Part shown: positions 43,247 to 52,030 of the stretch, in pieces | How the letters are laid out: each line of letters opens with the position of its first letter | How positions within the stretch are numbered: position 1 is the first letter of the stretch | Source: Parvibaculum sp046297875 | Lineage (GTDB): Bacteria > Pseudomonadota > Alphaproteobacteria > Parvibaculales > Parvibaculaceae | NCBI RefSeq assembly: GCF_046297875.1 | Contig: NZ_JBKBHD010000001.1 | Coordinates: forward strand, 186,001 to 250,000 | Length of the DNA: 64,000 nucleotides | Reading direction: 5' to 3' | The notes under the pieces: generated by a model | Seen by the model: only the letters and a program-made list of their open reading frames with translations | Told to the model about the DNA's origin: nothing | The model's database searches: none | Program-made: the position numbers and the translations under genes

Positions 43247-44592
43247 CACAGCACCTCCCGCAGCGCGGCTTCGTAGGCGGCGCGGTCTTCTTCCGTATTG
43301 ATTTCTGTCGAGGCGACGATCAGCAGATCCTCCACCTCCTTCACCCCCGGCAGCAAGCGCGAGGCGCGCACGCCGCCGATCACACCCTTGTCCGCCAGCG
43401 CATCCACGACTTCCACAGCCGGCTTCGGCGTGCGCAGCGTGAACTCGTTGAAGAAATTGCGATTGAGAATTTCGACGCCCGGCACTTTCGCCAGCCTGTC
43501 GGCAAGTTTCGAAGCGGCGGCGTGGTTGATGCGCGCCAGCCGCTTGTAACCCTCTTCGCCCAGCAGCGACATATGGATCGTGAAGGCAAGACAGCAAAGG
43601 CCGGAATTCGTGCAGATATTCGAGGTCGCCTTCTCGCGGCGAATATGCTGCTCGCGCGTCGAGAGCGTCAGCACGAAGCCGCGATTGCCGTCCGCGTCCA
43701 CCGTCTCGCCGCAGAGGCGGCCCGGCATCTGACGGACATATTTTTCACGCGTCGCAAAGAGGCCGACATAGGGCCCGCCGAAATTGAGGCCATTGCCGAT
43801 CGACTGGCCCTCGCCCACCACGATGTCGGCGCCCATTTCGCCGGGCGGCGTCACCGCGCCGAGCGAGAGAATTTCCGGCACCACAGCTATAAGCAGCGCG
43901 CCCTTCGCATGCGCCGCATCGGCAAGCGCGCGCAAATCATGCAGCTCGCCGAAAAAGTCCGGCGTCTGCACGACGACGCAGCTCGTCTTGTCGCAGATAC
44001 GCGAGGCAATATCCTCGGCCGTGCCCGGCAGCACGGGCGGCATGATCTCGAGTTCGTGGTCGGCGAAATCGGACAGGTTCTTCACGACTTCGGCATATTG
44101 CGGGTGAAGCGCGCCCGAAAGCACCGCCTTGCGGCGCTTCGTCACGCGATGCGCCATCAGCACCGCCTCGCCGCAGCCCGTCGAGCCGTCATACATGGAA
44201 GCATTGGCCACGTCCATGCCGGTGATCATCGCCACCATGGTCTGGAACTCGAAGAGATATTGCAGCGTACCCTGCGTGATCTCGGGCTGGTAGGGCGTGT
44301 AGGAAGTGAGAAATTCCGAACGCTGGATCAGATGGTCGACAGATGCCGGCACATGATGACGATAGGCGCCCGCGCCCACAAAGAACGGCACGGACCCTGC
44401 GGAGACATTCTTTCCAGCCATACGGCCGAGAATGCGCTCAACCTCCAGCTCGCCTTTCCGGCGCGGCAGATCGACAAGCCCGTCGCGCCGCGCGCTTTCG
44501 GGCACGTCGCGGAACAGTTCGTCGACGCTTTTCACGCCGATCACGCCGAGCATTTCGCGCCGGTCGGTTTCGGTCAGAGGCAGATAACGCAT
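43246..44592 (-). CDS. gcvPA: Glycine dehydrogenase (decarboxylating) subunit 1
   Basis: A 448-aa half of the P protein without the PLP Lys. The start MRYLPLTETDRREMLGVIGV and segments FVGAGAYRHHVPASVDHLI, TSYTPYQPEITQGTLQYLFEFQTM and MDVANASMYDGSTGCGEAVLMA are typical (each a family block). The split P protein is best known from Gram-positive bacteria and archaea but also occurs in some proteobacteria. It lies 43 bases after gcvH and overlaps gcvPB. Confidence 0.96.
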   Translation of the reverse strand: MRYLPLTETDRREMLGVIGVKSVDELFRDVPESARRDGLVDLPRRKGELEVERILGRMAGKNVSAGSVPFFVGAGAYRHHVPASVDHLIQRSEFLTSYTPYQPEITQGTLQYLFEFQTMVAMITGMDVANASMYDGSTGCGEAVLMAHRVTKRRKAVLSGALHPQYAEVVKNLSDFADHELEIMPPVLPGTAEDIASRICDKTSCVVVQTPDFFGELHDLRALADAAHAKGALLIAVVPEILSLGAVTPPGEMGADIVVGEGQSIGNGLNFGGPYVGLFATREKYVRQMPGRLCGETVDADGNRGFVLTLSTREQHIRREKATSNICTNSGLCCLAFTIHMSLLGEEGYKRLARINHAAASKLADRLAKVPGVEILNRNFFNEFTLRTPKPAVEVVDALADKGVIGGVRASRLLPGVKEVEDLLIVASTEINTEEDRAAYEAALREVL

Positions 44593-44635
44593 TTCCCGTT
44601 GTCCTTTCGCCCGTCAGGCGGTTTCCGGTTACCGA

Positions 44636-45013
44636 TTATTCGAGGCTGGCGACGAATTCGGCATAGGCCGCTTCGTCCATGAGCTTGTCGAGTTCGGAAG
44701 GGTCGGCGAGGCGGAGCTTCACGAACCAGCCGTCGCCCATCGCGTCTTCGTTGACGCCGGCAGGCGCTGCCTCGATCTCGCCATTCACGTCGATTACCTC
44801 GCCGCTGACGGGCGAATAGACCTCGCTCGCCGCCTTGACGCTTTCGACAACGGCGGCTTCATCGCCCGCTGCCAGTTCCTTGCCGACTTCCGGCAGCTCG
44901 ACGAAGACGACGTCGCCGAGCTGTTCCTGCGCATAGTCGGTGATGCCGATGGTCGCGATGTCGCCATCGACACGCACCCATTCATGCTGATCCGTAAAAC
45001 GAATATCGCTCAT
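44636..45013 (-). CDS. gcvH: Glycine cleavage system H protein
   Basis: A 125-aa lipoyl carrier that shuttles the aminomethyl group between P, T and L proteins. The lipoylated residue should be Lys60 in VVESVKAASEVYSPVSGEV. The start DIRFTDQHEWVRVDGDIATIG and the length are normal. It lies between gcvT and gcvPA in the same operon. Confidence 0.97.
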   Translation of the reverse strand: MSDIRFTDQHEWVRVDGDIATIGITDYAQEQLGDVVFVELPEVGKELAAGDEAAVVESVKAASEVYSPVSGEVIDVNGEIEAAPAGVNEDAMGDGWFVKLRLADPSELDKLMDEAAYAEFVASLE

Positions 45014-45049
45014 GACTTTCCCCTGATCCTCTTTGATCCGCCGTAATTG

Positions 45050-46174
45050 CTAATTGGCAGGCTTGTGAAAACGCTTCTTGACGAAGGGCATGGATGCCAC
45101 CTTCGCCGGGCGGCCCTTGCCGCGCACCATCAGTTCGACGGCGGTATCGACCCTGGCGGAACCCGCCTCGACATAGCCCATGGCGATCGGCCCGCCGAGG
45201 CTCGGCCCATAGCCGCCGCTCGTCACAACGCCGATGACGCGGCCCTTGGCATCGGTGATTTCCGTGCCTTCGCGGGCAGGTGCCTTGCCTTCGGGCAGCA
45301 GCCCCACGCGCTTGCGCGCAGCGCCATTTGCGATCTGGCCTAGAATGATCTTCGCGCCGGGGAAGTTCGCTTCCTCGCGGCGGCGCTTGCCGATCGTCCA
45401 GGTCAGCGCGCCTTCGACCGGCGTCGTCGTCTCGTCGATGTCATGGCCGTAAAGGCAGAGCCCGGCTTCGAGGCGGAGCGAGTCGCGCGCGCCGAGGCCG
45501 ATCGGCTTCACCTCAGCTTCCGCGAGCAGCTTTTTCGTCAGCGCCACGGCGTCCGCTTCCGGCACCGAAATTTCGTAGCCGTCTTCGCCGGTGTAGCCCG
45601 AGCGGCTCACCATGCAGGGAATGCCCGCGACATTCATGTCCATGCCGGTCATGAAGGCCTGCGTGGCGGCCTCCGGCGCGAAGCGGGCGAAGACATCCGC
45701 CGCCTTCGGTCCCTGCAGCGCGATCAGCGCGCGTTCGGGCAGGCGCTGAAGCGCCACGCCGGCGGGCAGGTGCTTTTCGATATGGGCGAAATCGGCATCC
45801 TTGCAGGCCGCGTTCACGACGAGGAACAACACGCCGTCCTTCGCTGTCCGCGTTACCATCAGGTCGTCGAGAATGCCGCCCTTCTCGTTTAGAAGCAGCG
45901 TGTAGCGGATGGCACCGAGGGCGAGGTCGCGAATATCGCCCGGCACCAGCGCCTCGATGGCGGCGGAAACGGCGGCATGGTCCGGCCCCTTCAGGAAGGC
46001 CTGGCCCATATGCGATACGTCGAAAAGCCCCGCCGCATCCCGCGTATGGAGATGCTCGGCAAGTACGCCCGCCGGATATTGCACCGGCATGTCATAGCCC
46101 GCGAAGGGAACCATCTTCGCGCCAAGCTCCACATGGAGGGCATGAAGCGGCGTGGTCTTGAGGGATTCCGTCAT
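45050..46174 (-). CDS. gcvT: Glycine cleavage system aminomethyltransferase (T protein)
   Basis: A 374-aa enzyme that releases ammonia from the aminomethyl-lipoyl group and makes 5,10-methylene-THF. Motifs: KMVPFAGYDMPVQYPAGV, AGLFDVSHMGQ, SRSGYTGEDGYEISV and the C-terminal barrel (GVVTSGGYGPSLGGPIAMGYV). I chose the ATG at 46174 because the conserved sequence begins there. It is the first gene after the glycine riboswitch. The L protein gene is not in this window. Confidence 0.96.
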   Translation of the reverse strand: MTESLKTTPLHALHVELGAKMVPFAGYDMPVQYPAGVLAEHLHTRDAAGLFDVSHMGQAFLKGPDHAAVSAAIEALVPGDIRDLALGAIRYTLLLNEKGGILDDLMVTRTAKDGVLFLVVNAACKDADFAHIEKHLPAGVALQRLPERALIALQGPKAADVFARFAPEAATQAFMTGMDMNVAGIPCMVSRSGYTGEDGYEISVPEADAVALTKKLLAEAEVKPIGLGARDSLRLEAGLCLYGHDIDETTTPVEGALTWTIGKRRREEANFPGAKIILGQIANGAARKRVGLLPEGKAPAREGTEITDAKGRVIGVVTSGGYGPSLGGPIAMGYVEAGSARVDTAVELMVRGKGRPAKVASMPFVKKRFHKPAN

Positions 46175-46250
46175 CGGGCTTCCAGGTTCCGTCCCGTTGG
46201 GACTTTGCGAATCGAGATGGCGGCTGCCCAGCGGATTGCTCCACCTGCAG

Positions 46251-46460
46251 CGCCCCACTCTGTCGCTTAAACCTGAGAGATTTCGCGCCGGGCAGAGCCC
46301 GTCACTTACGCCCGTCGGTGAGGACGGACATTTGGGTCCGGCCTGCTTTCCAGAGATTCATCCCCCTGCGGTCCTTTTGCCTGAGAGTTTCCGGGGCGGT
46401 TGCTCCTTCGGCGCCGGATATGGCCCAAAGGGCCGGGTCCCGGTCTCTCCCGCAGAGTTC
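46251..46460 (-). ncRNA. Tandem glycine riboswitch upstream of gcvT
   Basis: Read on the minus strand, two glycine aptamers follow each other. The first (about 46460-46363) has P1 CTGCGG/CCGCAG, CGGGAGAGACCGG, CGCCGAAGGAGCAACC and GGAAACTCTCAGGCAAAAGGACC. The second (about 46352-46251) has CTCTGGAAAGCAGGCC, GAAATCTCTCAGGTTTAAG and a closing CAGAG. They are joined by a short linker, and about 80 bases separate the end from gcvT. Such riboswitches turn on gcv genes when glycine is high. No clear terminator follows, so the switch may act on translation. Confidence 0.94.
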
Positions 46461-46475
46461 GTCTGTGTAGGGGCG

Positions 46476-46503
46476 ATAATATGGACCGCCCCGCAAGAGT
46501 CAA
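46476..46503 (-). promoter_or_regulatory. Sigma70-like promoter of the gcv operon
   Basis: On the minus strand TTGACT (46503-46498) and TATTAT (46481-46476) are separated by 16 bases. The expected start is near 46469, about ten bases before the first glycine aptamer, which fits well. A GANTC site (46497-46501) overlaps the -35. Confidence 0.75.
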
Positions 46504-46556
46504 ACGAGATACCCCCTGAAAGGCCGGAAAACCGCCGATTTCCGGGGATAAATTGC

Positions 46557-47177
46557 CTATCGGATCGGTGTATAGGGCACTGTCCGGTTATATTCGAGCT
46601 GCTGCGCGGTGAGTTGGAAACCGATCAGGATCTGGTAGATGCGGCCATCGGCCTGCCCGCCATAGGGAATCACGGTTCCGTCGATATTCTGCACGAACCG
46701 CATCCGGTTCTGGCCCGGCTCGAAAGTCACCGGCACCTGATAGACCTTCTTGTTGTCGAAGGCATCGAAGCGGCGTGTCACGGCAACGAAGGTGTCGAGC
46801 ACCAGCGAGCGGGAAGTCGCGGCCGGCCCGAGTTCGGCAATGCCTTCAAAGGCGATATCGACCGTAATGGTCGAGTCGCTCGTGTTGTATTCGCATTTCG
46901 AAACCACACGGCCCAACTCCGCCTTTGCCATCACATCCGTCAGGTCCGTGCCAGCACCGCGCACCAGCGTGATGTGGTCCGCGCCCTGAAGCACACCGAC
47001 AGCAGGACACGGATATTGCGTCGTGCCGCCGGTTTGCGTGCTGCCGCCGAATATGCCGCCGATGGAGCTGCAGCCCGCAAGCGCGAGCGCAGCAACGGTC
47101 GCGACAACGGGCGCTAGACCTCCCCGGAGACGGGAGCGGAAAATCGGCAGGCGGCGAAGCTCGGTCGGAAGCGGCAT
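46557..47177 (-). CDS. Putative lipoprotein, unknown function
   Basis: A 206-aa protein with an N-terminal signal and lipobox (about residues 20-37, TVAALALAGCSS), then a Gly/Thr-rich linker and a beta-rich domain (ADHITLVRGAGTDLTDVMAKAELG and so on). I do not recognise a named function, though such proteins are found in many alphaproteobacteria. The start may be ATG at 47177 or GTG at 47186. It stands between the gcv control region and ispH, which is divergent. Confidence 0.75.
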   Translation of the reverse strand: MPLPTELRRLPIFRSRLRGGLAPVVATVAALALAGCSSIGGIFGGSTQTGGTTQYPCPAVGVLQGADHITLVRGAGTDLTDVMAKAELGRVVSKCEYNTSDSTITVDIAFEGIAELGPAATSRSLVLDTFVAVTRRFDAFDNKKVYQVPVTFEPGQNRMRFVQNIDGTVIPYGGQADGRIYQILIGFQLTAQQLEYNRTVPYTPIR

Positions 47178-47404
47178 GTGGGTCACTCGATCTGTTGGCT
47201 GGGCGGGGCCTCCCGGCGGCGGCAGGCTTTCTTGACTTTCCTTCGGCAGACCCCTCTATTACCGGGCGTGGATGGCCCCTAAAGCCTTGCATTTCATAGG
47301 GTTAGGCAAGGCAGGAAAGCCCCCGGCGGCGCCGAAACTCTAACGGAGCGGGACCGGACTCACAAGCTGGACAAGCGCCTCGCCGGCGCCCGCGAGCGAA
47401 AGAC

Positions 47405-48361
47405 ATGAACGAGACTCTGGCAAAGCCCCCTCTCACGCTGCTGCTGGCAAGCCCTCGCGGCTTTTGCGCGGGCGTGGACCGGGCCATCCAGATTGTCGAG
47501 CTTGCCATCGAGAAATTCGGGCCGCCCGTCTATGTGCGCCATGAGATCGTGCATAACCGCTATGTCGTGGAAGAGCTCGAGCGCAAGGGTGCCGTCTTTG
47601 TCGAGGAACTGGACGAGGTGCCGGCCGGCGCGAAGGTAATCTTCTCCGCGCATGGCGTTCCGAAATCCGTGCCCGAGGACGCGAAGGCGCGCGACCTCTT
47701 CTATCTCGACGCCACCTGCCCGCTCGTCTCCAAGGTTCATGTCGAGGCGGAACGGCTCCATGCGCGTGGTCTCGAGATCCTGCTGATCGGCCATGCCGGG
47801 CACCCGGAGGTGATCGGCACGATGGGACAATTGCCCGAGCGCGCGGTGAAGCTGATCGAAACCGTGGCCGATGCGGAGCGTTTCCGGCCCGCCGACCCGG
47901 AAAAACTCGCCTTCGTGACGCAGACCACGCTATCGGTTGACGACACGGCGGAAATCGTTTCGGCGCTGCGGCGCCGCTTCCCCTCCATCGCAGGCCCGCA
48001 CAAGGAAGACATCTGCTATGCGACGACGAACCGGCAGGAAGCGGTGAAGGCCATCGCGCCCCGCGCCGAGGCCGTGCTCGTCATCGGTGCGCCGAACTCG
48101 TCAAACTCGATGCGGCTTGTCGAAGTCGCTGAGCGCGCGGGCTGCCGCTATTCGGCGCTGGTGCAGCGCGCAAGCGATATCGACTGGGCGGCACTTGGCG
48201 ATGTGAAAAGCGTCGGCCTCACCGCCGGCGCAAGCGCACCCGATGTGCTGGTCGAGGAAGTCATCGCCGCCTTCGGCGAGCGTTTCGACGTGACGGTGGA
48301 AGAAACCGCCGCCGCCCGCGAATCCGTGCAGTTCAAGCTGCCGCGCGCGCTCGCAGGCTGA
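47405..48361 (+). CDS. ispH: 4-hydroxy-3-methylbut-2-enyl diphosphate reductase
   Basis: A 318-aa 4Fe-4S enzyme that makes IPP and DMAPP in the last MEP step. The three cluster Cys are Cys21 (SPRGFCAGVDRA), one in DATCPLVSKVH and one in EDICYATTNRQ. The NSSNSMRLVEVA motif is also kept. It lies 10 bases before thrB and with rnhA forms an operon order common in alphaproteobacteria. Start ATG at 47405. Confidence 0.96.
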   Translation: MNETLAKPPLTLLLASPRGFCAGVDRAIQIVELAIEKFGPPVYVRHEIVHNRYVVEELERKGAVFVEELDEVPAGAKVIFSAHGVPKSVPEDAKARDLFYLDATCPLVSKVHVEAERLHARGLEILLIGHAGHPEVIGTMGQLPERAVKLIETVADAERFRPADPEKLAFVTQTTLSVDDTAEIVSALRRRFPSIAGPHKEDICYATTNRQEAVKAIAPRAEAVLVIGAPNSSNSMRLVEVAERAGCRYSALVQRASDIDWAALGDVKSVGLTAGASAPDVLVEEVIAAFGERFDVTVEETAAARESVQFKLPRALAG

Positions 48362-48371
48362 CGGGGGACAG

Positions 48372-49337
48372 ATGGCTGTCTACACGGAAGTGCCCGACGA
48401 GGAACTCGAAGCCTTCCTCGCCAATTACGGGATCGGCAGCCTTCTCTCCTACAAGGGGATAGCCGAAGGCGTCGAGAACTCGAACTACATGCTGCACACC
48501 GACAAGGGGGTCTTTTTCCTGACGCTCTATGAAAAGCGCGTGGCGGCGGGCGATCTTCCCTTCTTTCTGGGGCTCATGAACCATCTCGCGGAAAACGGCA
48601 TCAATTGCCCGACGCCGATCCGCAATCGCGCGGGCGAGATGCTGGGCGAGCTTGCCGGACGGCCTGCCGCCATCATCAGTTTCCTTGAAGGCGTGCATGT
48701 GCGCCGGCCGCAGCCGCGCCATTGTGTCGAGGTGGGCGCGGCGCTGGCGCGGATGCATCTCGCAGGCAAGGACTTCAAGCTCACGCGGCCCAATGCGCTC
48801 AATGTGGATGGTTGGGGGCCGCTGTTCGATTCCTGTCGCGCGGGTATCGATGGCTATATGCCGGGTCTGGCGCAGGAACTCGACCGTGAACTTGCGGTGA
48901 TGGCGCGCGAATGGCCGCGCGATCTTCCCGCCGGCGTCATTCACGCCGATCTCTTTCCCGACAATGTGTTCTTTATCGGCGACCGGCTGTCCGGCCTCAT
49001 CGACTTCTATTTCGCCTGCAACGACGCTTTCGCCTATGATCTCGCCATCTGTCTCAACGCTTGGTGCTTCGAGATCGACGGCTCTTTCAACATCACCAAG
49101 GCGCGCGGACTTCTTCAGGCTTATGCGCAAGTGCGCCCCCTCAGCGCGGCGGAGCTTGCGGCGCTGCCGCTTCTCGCGCGCGGATCGGCCATGCGCTTCT
49201 TGCTGACGCGGCTTTATGACTGGATCAACCATCCCCCTGGAGCCTTCGTTCGGCCGAAGAACCCCAAGGAATATCTCACCCGGCTTCGCTTCCACCGCGG
49301 CGTGACCTCGCCGGCGGGCTATGGGCTCGACGCATGA
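48372..49337 (+). CDS. thrB: Homoserine kinase (ThrB, APH-like fold)
   Basis: A 321-aa kinase of the choline/aminoglycoside kinase fold used for homoserine by alphaproteobacteria and pseudomonads. The start MAVYTEVPDEELEAFLANYGIG and the motifs EGVENSNYML, GVIHADLFPDNVFF (catalytic Asp) and GLIDFYFACNDAFAYDLAI are clear. It makes O-phosphohomoserine for ThrC, whose gene lies at 57.0 kb on the other strand. The stop overlaps rnhA (ATGA). Confidence 0.95.
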   Translation: MAVYTEVPDEELEAFLANYGIGSLLSYKGIAEGVENSNYMLHTDKGVFFLTLYEKRVAAGDLPFFLGLMNHLAENGINCPTPIRNRAGEMLGELAGRPAAIISFLEGVHVRRPQPRHCVEVGAALARMHLAGKDFKLTRPNALNVDGWGPLFDSCRAGIDGYMPGLAQELDRELAVMAREWPRDLPAGVIHADLFPDNVFFIGDRLSGLIDFYFACNDAFAYDLAICLNAWCFEIDGSFNITKARGLLQAYAQVRPLSAAELAALPLLARGSAMRFLLTRLYDWINHPPGAFVRPKNPKEYLTRLRFHRGVTSPAGYGLDA

Positions 49338-49780
49338 GTGGTGCCGTCGATCTCTATACGGATGGTGCCTGTTCGGGCAATCCCGGCCCCGGCGGCTGGG
49401 GCGTTCTCATGCTCTACAAGGACAATGAGAAAGAGCTTTGCGGCGGCGAACCGGCCACCACCAACAACCGCATGGAACTGATGGCCGCCATTCAGGGGCT
49501 CGAAGCGCTGAAGCGCGGCGTAAAGGTGCGCATCCACACGGACTCGACCTATGTTAAGGATGGCATCACCAAATGGATTCACGGCTGGAAGAAAAACGGC
49601 TGGAAGACATCTGCGAAAAAGCCCGTCAAGAATGCCGAGCTCTGGCAGCGGCTCGAAACGGCGATCGAGCGGCATGACGTGTCATGGCATTGGGTGAAGG
49701 GCCATTCCGACCACCCGGAAAACGACCGCGCCGACGCGCTGGCGCGGCAGGGCATGGCACCCTATCTCGCAGACAAATGA
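49334..49780 (+). CDS. rnhA: Ribonuclease HI
   Basis: A 148-aa enzyme that cuts the RNA strand of RNA-DNA hybrids. The four acidic catalytic residues are in VDLYTDGACSGNPGPGGWG, NNRMELMAAIQGL, HTDSTYVKDGI and NDRADALARQG. The N-terminus lacks an added hybrid-binding domain. It overlaps thrB by four bases and is followed by a hairpin that lies between it and the convergent peroxiredoxin gene. A second RNase H (rnhB) is at 30.2 kb. Confidence 0.97.
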   Translation: MSGAVDLYTDGACSGNPGPGGWGVLMLYKDNEKELCGGEPATTNNRMELMAAIQGLEALKRGVKVRIHTDSTYVKDGITKWIHGWKKNGWKTSAKKPVKNAELWQRLETAIERHDVSWHWVKGHSDHPENDRADALARQGMAPYLADK

Positions 49781-49781
49781 A

Positions 49782-49806
49782 AAGGGCCCCGCAAGCGAGG
49801 CCCTTT
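49782..49806. terminator. Bidirectional hairpin terminator between rnhA and the peroxiredoxin gene
   Basis: AAAGGGCC and GGCCCTTT form an 8-bp stem around CCGCAAGCGA. Bases beyond give three T on the plus strand and TTTTC on the minus strand. It sits right after the rnhA stop and 22 bases from the convergent gene's stop, so it may serve both. Confidence 0.75.
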
Positions 49807-49827
49807 CCGTGAATAGTCCGCAGCAGA

Positions 49828-50313
49828 TCAGAGCTGGCTCAACAGGTTTTCCGCGCCGGAGATTTTCGCCTCGCCGGGATTTGCTTCCTTGTTGAGGCTT
49901 TTCACCACACCATCCTCGACAATCATCGAATAGCGCAGCGAGCGCCGGCCCATGCCGAAGCCCGAGCCGTCGAAATCCAGTCCGAGCGCCTTGGTGAAGT
50001 CGCCATTGCCATCGCCGAGCATCGTCACCTTGCCGTCCGCGCCCTGCTGCTTGCCCCAGGCGCCCATAACGAAGGCGTCGTTGACGGAGAGACAGACGAT
50101 CTCGTCCACGCCCTTCGCCTTGAAATCATCCGCGCTCTTGATGAAGCCCGGCAGGTGCTGGTTCGAGCAGGTGGGCGTGAAGGCGCCGGGCAGCGCGAAG
50201 ACCGCGACCTTGCGGCCCTTGAAGAACTCGCCGGTCTTCACGGGCGCGGGGCCCTTGTCCGTCAACTGCATCAGGGTAGCTTCGGGAATCCTGTCACCGA
50301 CATTGATGGCCAT
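49828..50313 (-). CDS. Peroxiredoxin, Prx5-like
   Basis: A 161-aa thiol peroxidase of the AhpC/TSA-redoxin group. The peroxidatic Cys is in PGAFTPTCSNQHLPG, and MAINVGDRIPEATL opens the domain. The layout with VNDAFVMGAWGKQ matches the Prx5/bacterial hybrid type that uses glutathione or glutaredoxin; reductant is inferred. I chose the ATG at 50313. It converges on rnhA. Confidence 0.92.
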   Translation of the reverse strand: MAINVGDRIPEATLMQLTDKGPAPVKTGEFFKGRKVAVFALPGAFTPTCSNQHLPGFIKSADDFKAKGVDEIVCLSVNDAFVMGAWGKQQGADGKVTMLGDGNGDFTKALGLDFDGSGFGMGRRSLRYSMIVEDGVVKSLNKEANPGEAKISGAENLLSQL

Positions 50314-50420
50314 ATGCGCCTCCTCATCTGTTGCCGACGCGTGCCCATTGGCGCGCGATGTTGGCGGCATTAAAGCCCCAATCGGCAGCCCATGCCAGCC
50401 CGGCAGGCGGCTGTTTCAGG

Positions 50421-51233
50421 TCACAATTTCTTGTGGACGGTGAAGGCCCCGGCGGGGCTCAGAAACAGGAGTTCCACATCCTCGCCCTCGATCATGGCGG
50501 GCGAGAGCGTCTCGACCTCCATCGCATAGCGCAGCGCATCGCCCTCGCGCACCATGCGCGGCACGCCGAACCAGACATTGCGCGGGCCATCGACGATGAG
50601 TGCGGGCGGCACGCAGCCCTTCCCGCATCCCGCCAGCCGCACTTCGAGGACCGGCGCAGAATTTTCCCTCCAGCTCACCGTCACTCGCTCCGGCTCTTCA
50701 AGCGGCAAGGGCACGCGGGCAAGGGCGGCGCGCAGCATTTCCGCATCGCCCGTTTCTGCGAGCGCGATGCCCTCTCCGCCTGCAGCCACGATGAGCGACA
50801 GGGCGCTGTCGCGCGGGATACAAAGATCGGCGCAGACACCGTAGTGCATGGAAAGGTTCAGCACCACCGGCGCACCGGCATCTTCCGGCACAACGTGCAG
50901 CGGCCAGCCTACGCCTTGCCTGTATCCGAATGTCGTGTCGCCCGGATCGTCGAAGCGTTCCGGTGCCGGCCAGCGCAACTCGACCGAGGCGACATTTTCC
51001 GATCCCGACCAGTCGAATTCCGGCGCGATGCCCGAATCACCGGGCCTGCGCCAATAGGTTTTCCAGCCGGGTGCAAGCGCCATATCTATCCCGGCAAGGA
51101 AAGCGCCGTCATGCCGCTCCACAGCCGCGACGAGGCGCAGATGTGTCACCGGGTCGAACGCCGCCGCCGGCGCGGGGTGAAACAGGAATGCCGCTATTGC
51201 AAAAAATGCGGCGAACCTTGCCAATATCGTCAT
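50421..51233 (-). CDS. Secreted DsbD N-terminal-like domain protein
   Basis: A 270-aa protein: signal peptide (about residues 1-26, ARFAAFFAIAAFLFHPAPAAA) followed by a DsbD alpha-like domain. YGVCADLCIP carries the Cys pair of that domain, and AGCGKGC adds another. The transmembrane and thioredoxin parts of DsbD are absent, so it must work with a separate electron donor or in another role. I chose the ATG at 51233 because the signal peptide begins there. It is divergent from yqgE. Confidence 0.82.
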   Translation of the reverse strand: MTILARFAAFFAIAAFLFHPAPAAAFDPVTHLRLVAAVERHDGAFLAGIDMALAPGWKTYWRRPGDSGIAPEFDWSGSENVASVELRWPAPERFDDPGDTTFGYRQGVGWPLHVVPEDAGAPVVLNLSMHYGVCADLCIPRDSALSLIVAAGGEGIALAETGDAEMLRAALARVPLPLEEPERVTVSWRENSAPVLEVRLAGCGKGCVPPALIVDGPRNVWFGVPRMVREGDALRYAMEVETLSPAMIEGEDVELLFLSPAGAFTVHKKL

Positions 51234-51408
51234 TACCGATCCGTCATGTTTGGCGCGCGCACCCGGGCGCGTCATTGTGCCATGTATGTTTCTAGCATGA
51301 TCTGCCTGCGCCCTGCCTGCCAACAAGGCGTGACATCGGACGCCCAAGGGTGCAGAATTTTCCGGCAGGCGCCTGTTGCGCCCCATCGACGCGGAGGCAA
51401 CGCAAGTC

Positions 51409-52020
51409 ATGAGCCTTATGTCGTCCGATCTGAGTTGCCGCCCCGGCGAGGATGGCTTCCTTGAGGGCAAGATGCTGATCGCCATGCCCGGCATCGGCGA
51501 TCCGCGGTTCGAACGCACGGTCATCTATATGTGCGTTCACAATCCCGACGGCGCCATGGGCATCGTCGTCAACAAACCGGCAGACAACATCACCTTTCCC
51601 GATCTCCTCAACCGGCTGTCGATCAGTGCGCCGGGTGCGCGTCCACCGAAGGACATCCAGTGCCCCGTGCTCGCTGGCGGGCCCGTCGAGATGGGGCGCG
51701 GCTTCGTGCTTCATACACAGGACTACTTCTCGGAGGAGTCGACGCTGCCGGTCGATGAGAATGTCGGCCTGACCGCGAGCGTCGACATTCTGCGCGACAT
51801 GGTAACGGGCCGTGGACCAAGCCGCGCGCTTCTCGCGCTCGGCTATGCCGGCTGGGCGCCTGGCCAGCTCGATGCTGAAATGCAGGCGAATGGCTGGCTT
51901 CATTGCGACCCGGACCCTGAGCTGCTGTTCGGCCTCAACCTCGAAGCGAAATATCACGACGCGCTGGAGAAGCTCGGCGTGAACATCTCGCTGCTTTCCC
52001 CGGAAGCAGGACACGCCTGA
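51409..52020 (+). CDS. YqgE/AlgH family protein (UPF0301)
   Basis: A 203-aa protein of the YqgE/AlgH family, of unknown biochemical role. EDGFLEGKMLIAMPGIGDPRFERTVIYMC, DGAMGIVVNKP, AGGPVEMGRGFVLHT and ALGYAGWAPGQLDAE are family blocks. I chose the ATG at 51409 because GGAGG lies 11 bases upstream; an earlier TTG at 51376 is unlikely. It converges on the GGDEF-EAL gene with a 10-base gap. Confidence 0.93.
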   Translation: MSLMSSDLSCRPGEDGFLEGKMLIAMPGIGDPRFERTVIYMCVHNPDGAMGIVVNKPADNITFPDLLNRLSISAPGARPPKDIQCPVLAGGPVEMGRGFVLHTQDYFSEESTLPVDENVGLTASVDILRDMVTGRGPSRALLALGYAGWAPGQLDAEMQANGWLHCDPDPELLFGLNLEAKYHDALEKLGVNISLLSPEAGHA

Positions 52021-52030
52021 GGCTGCGGCA

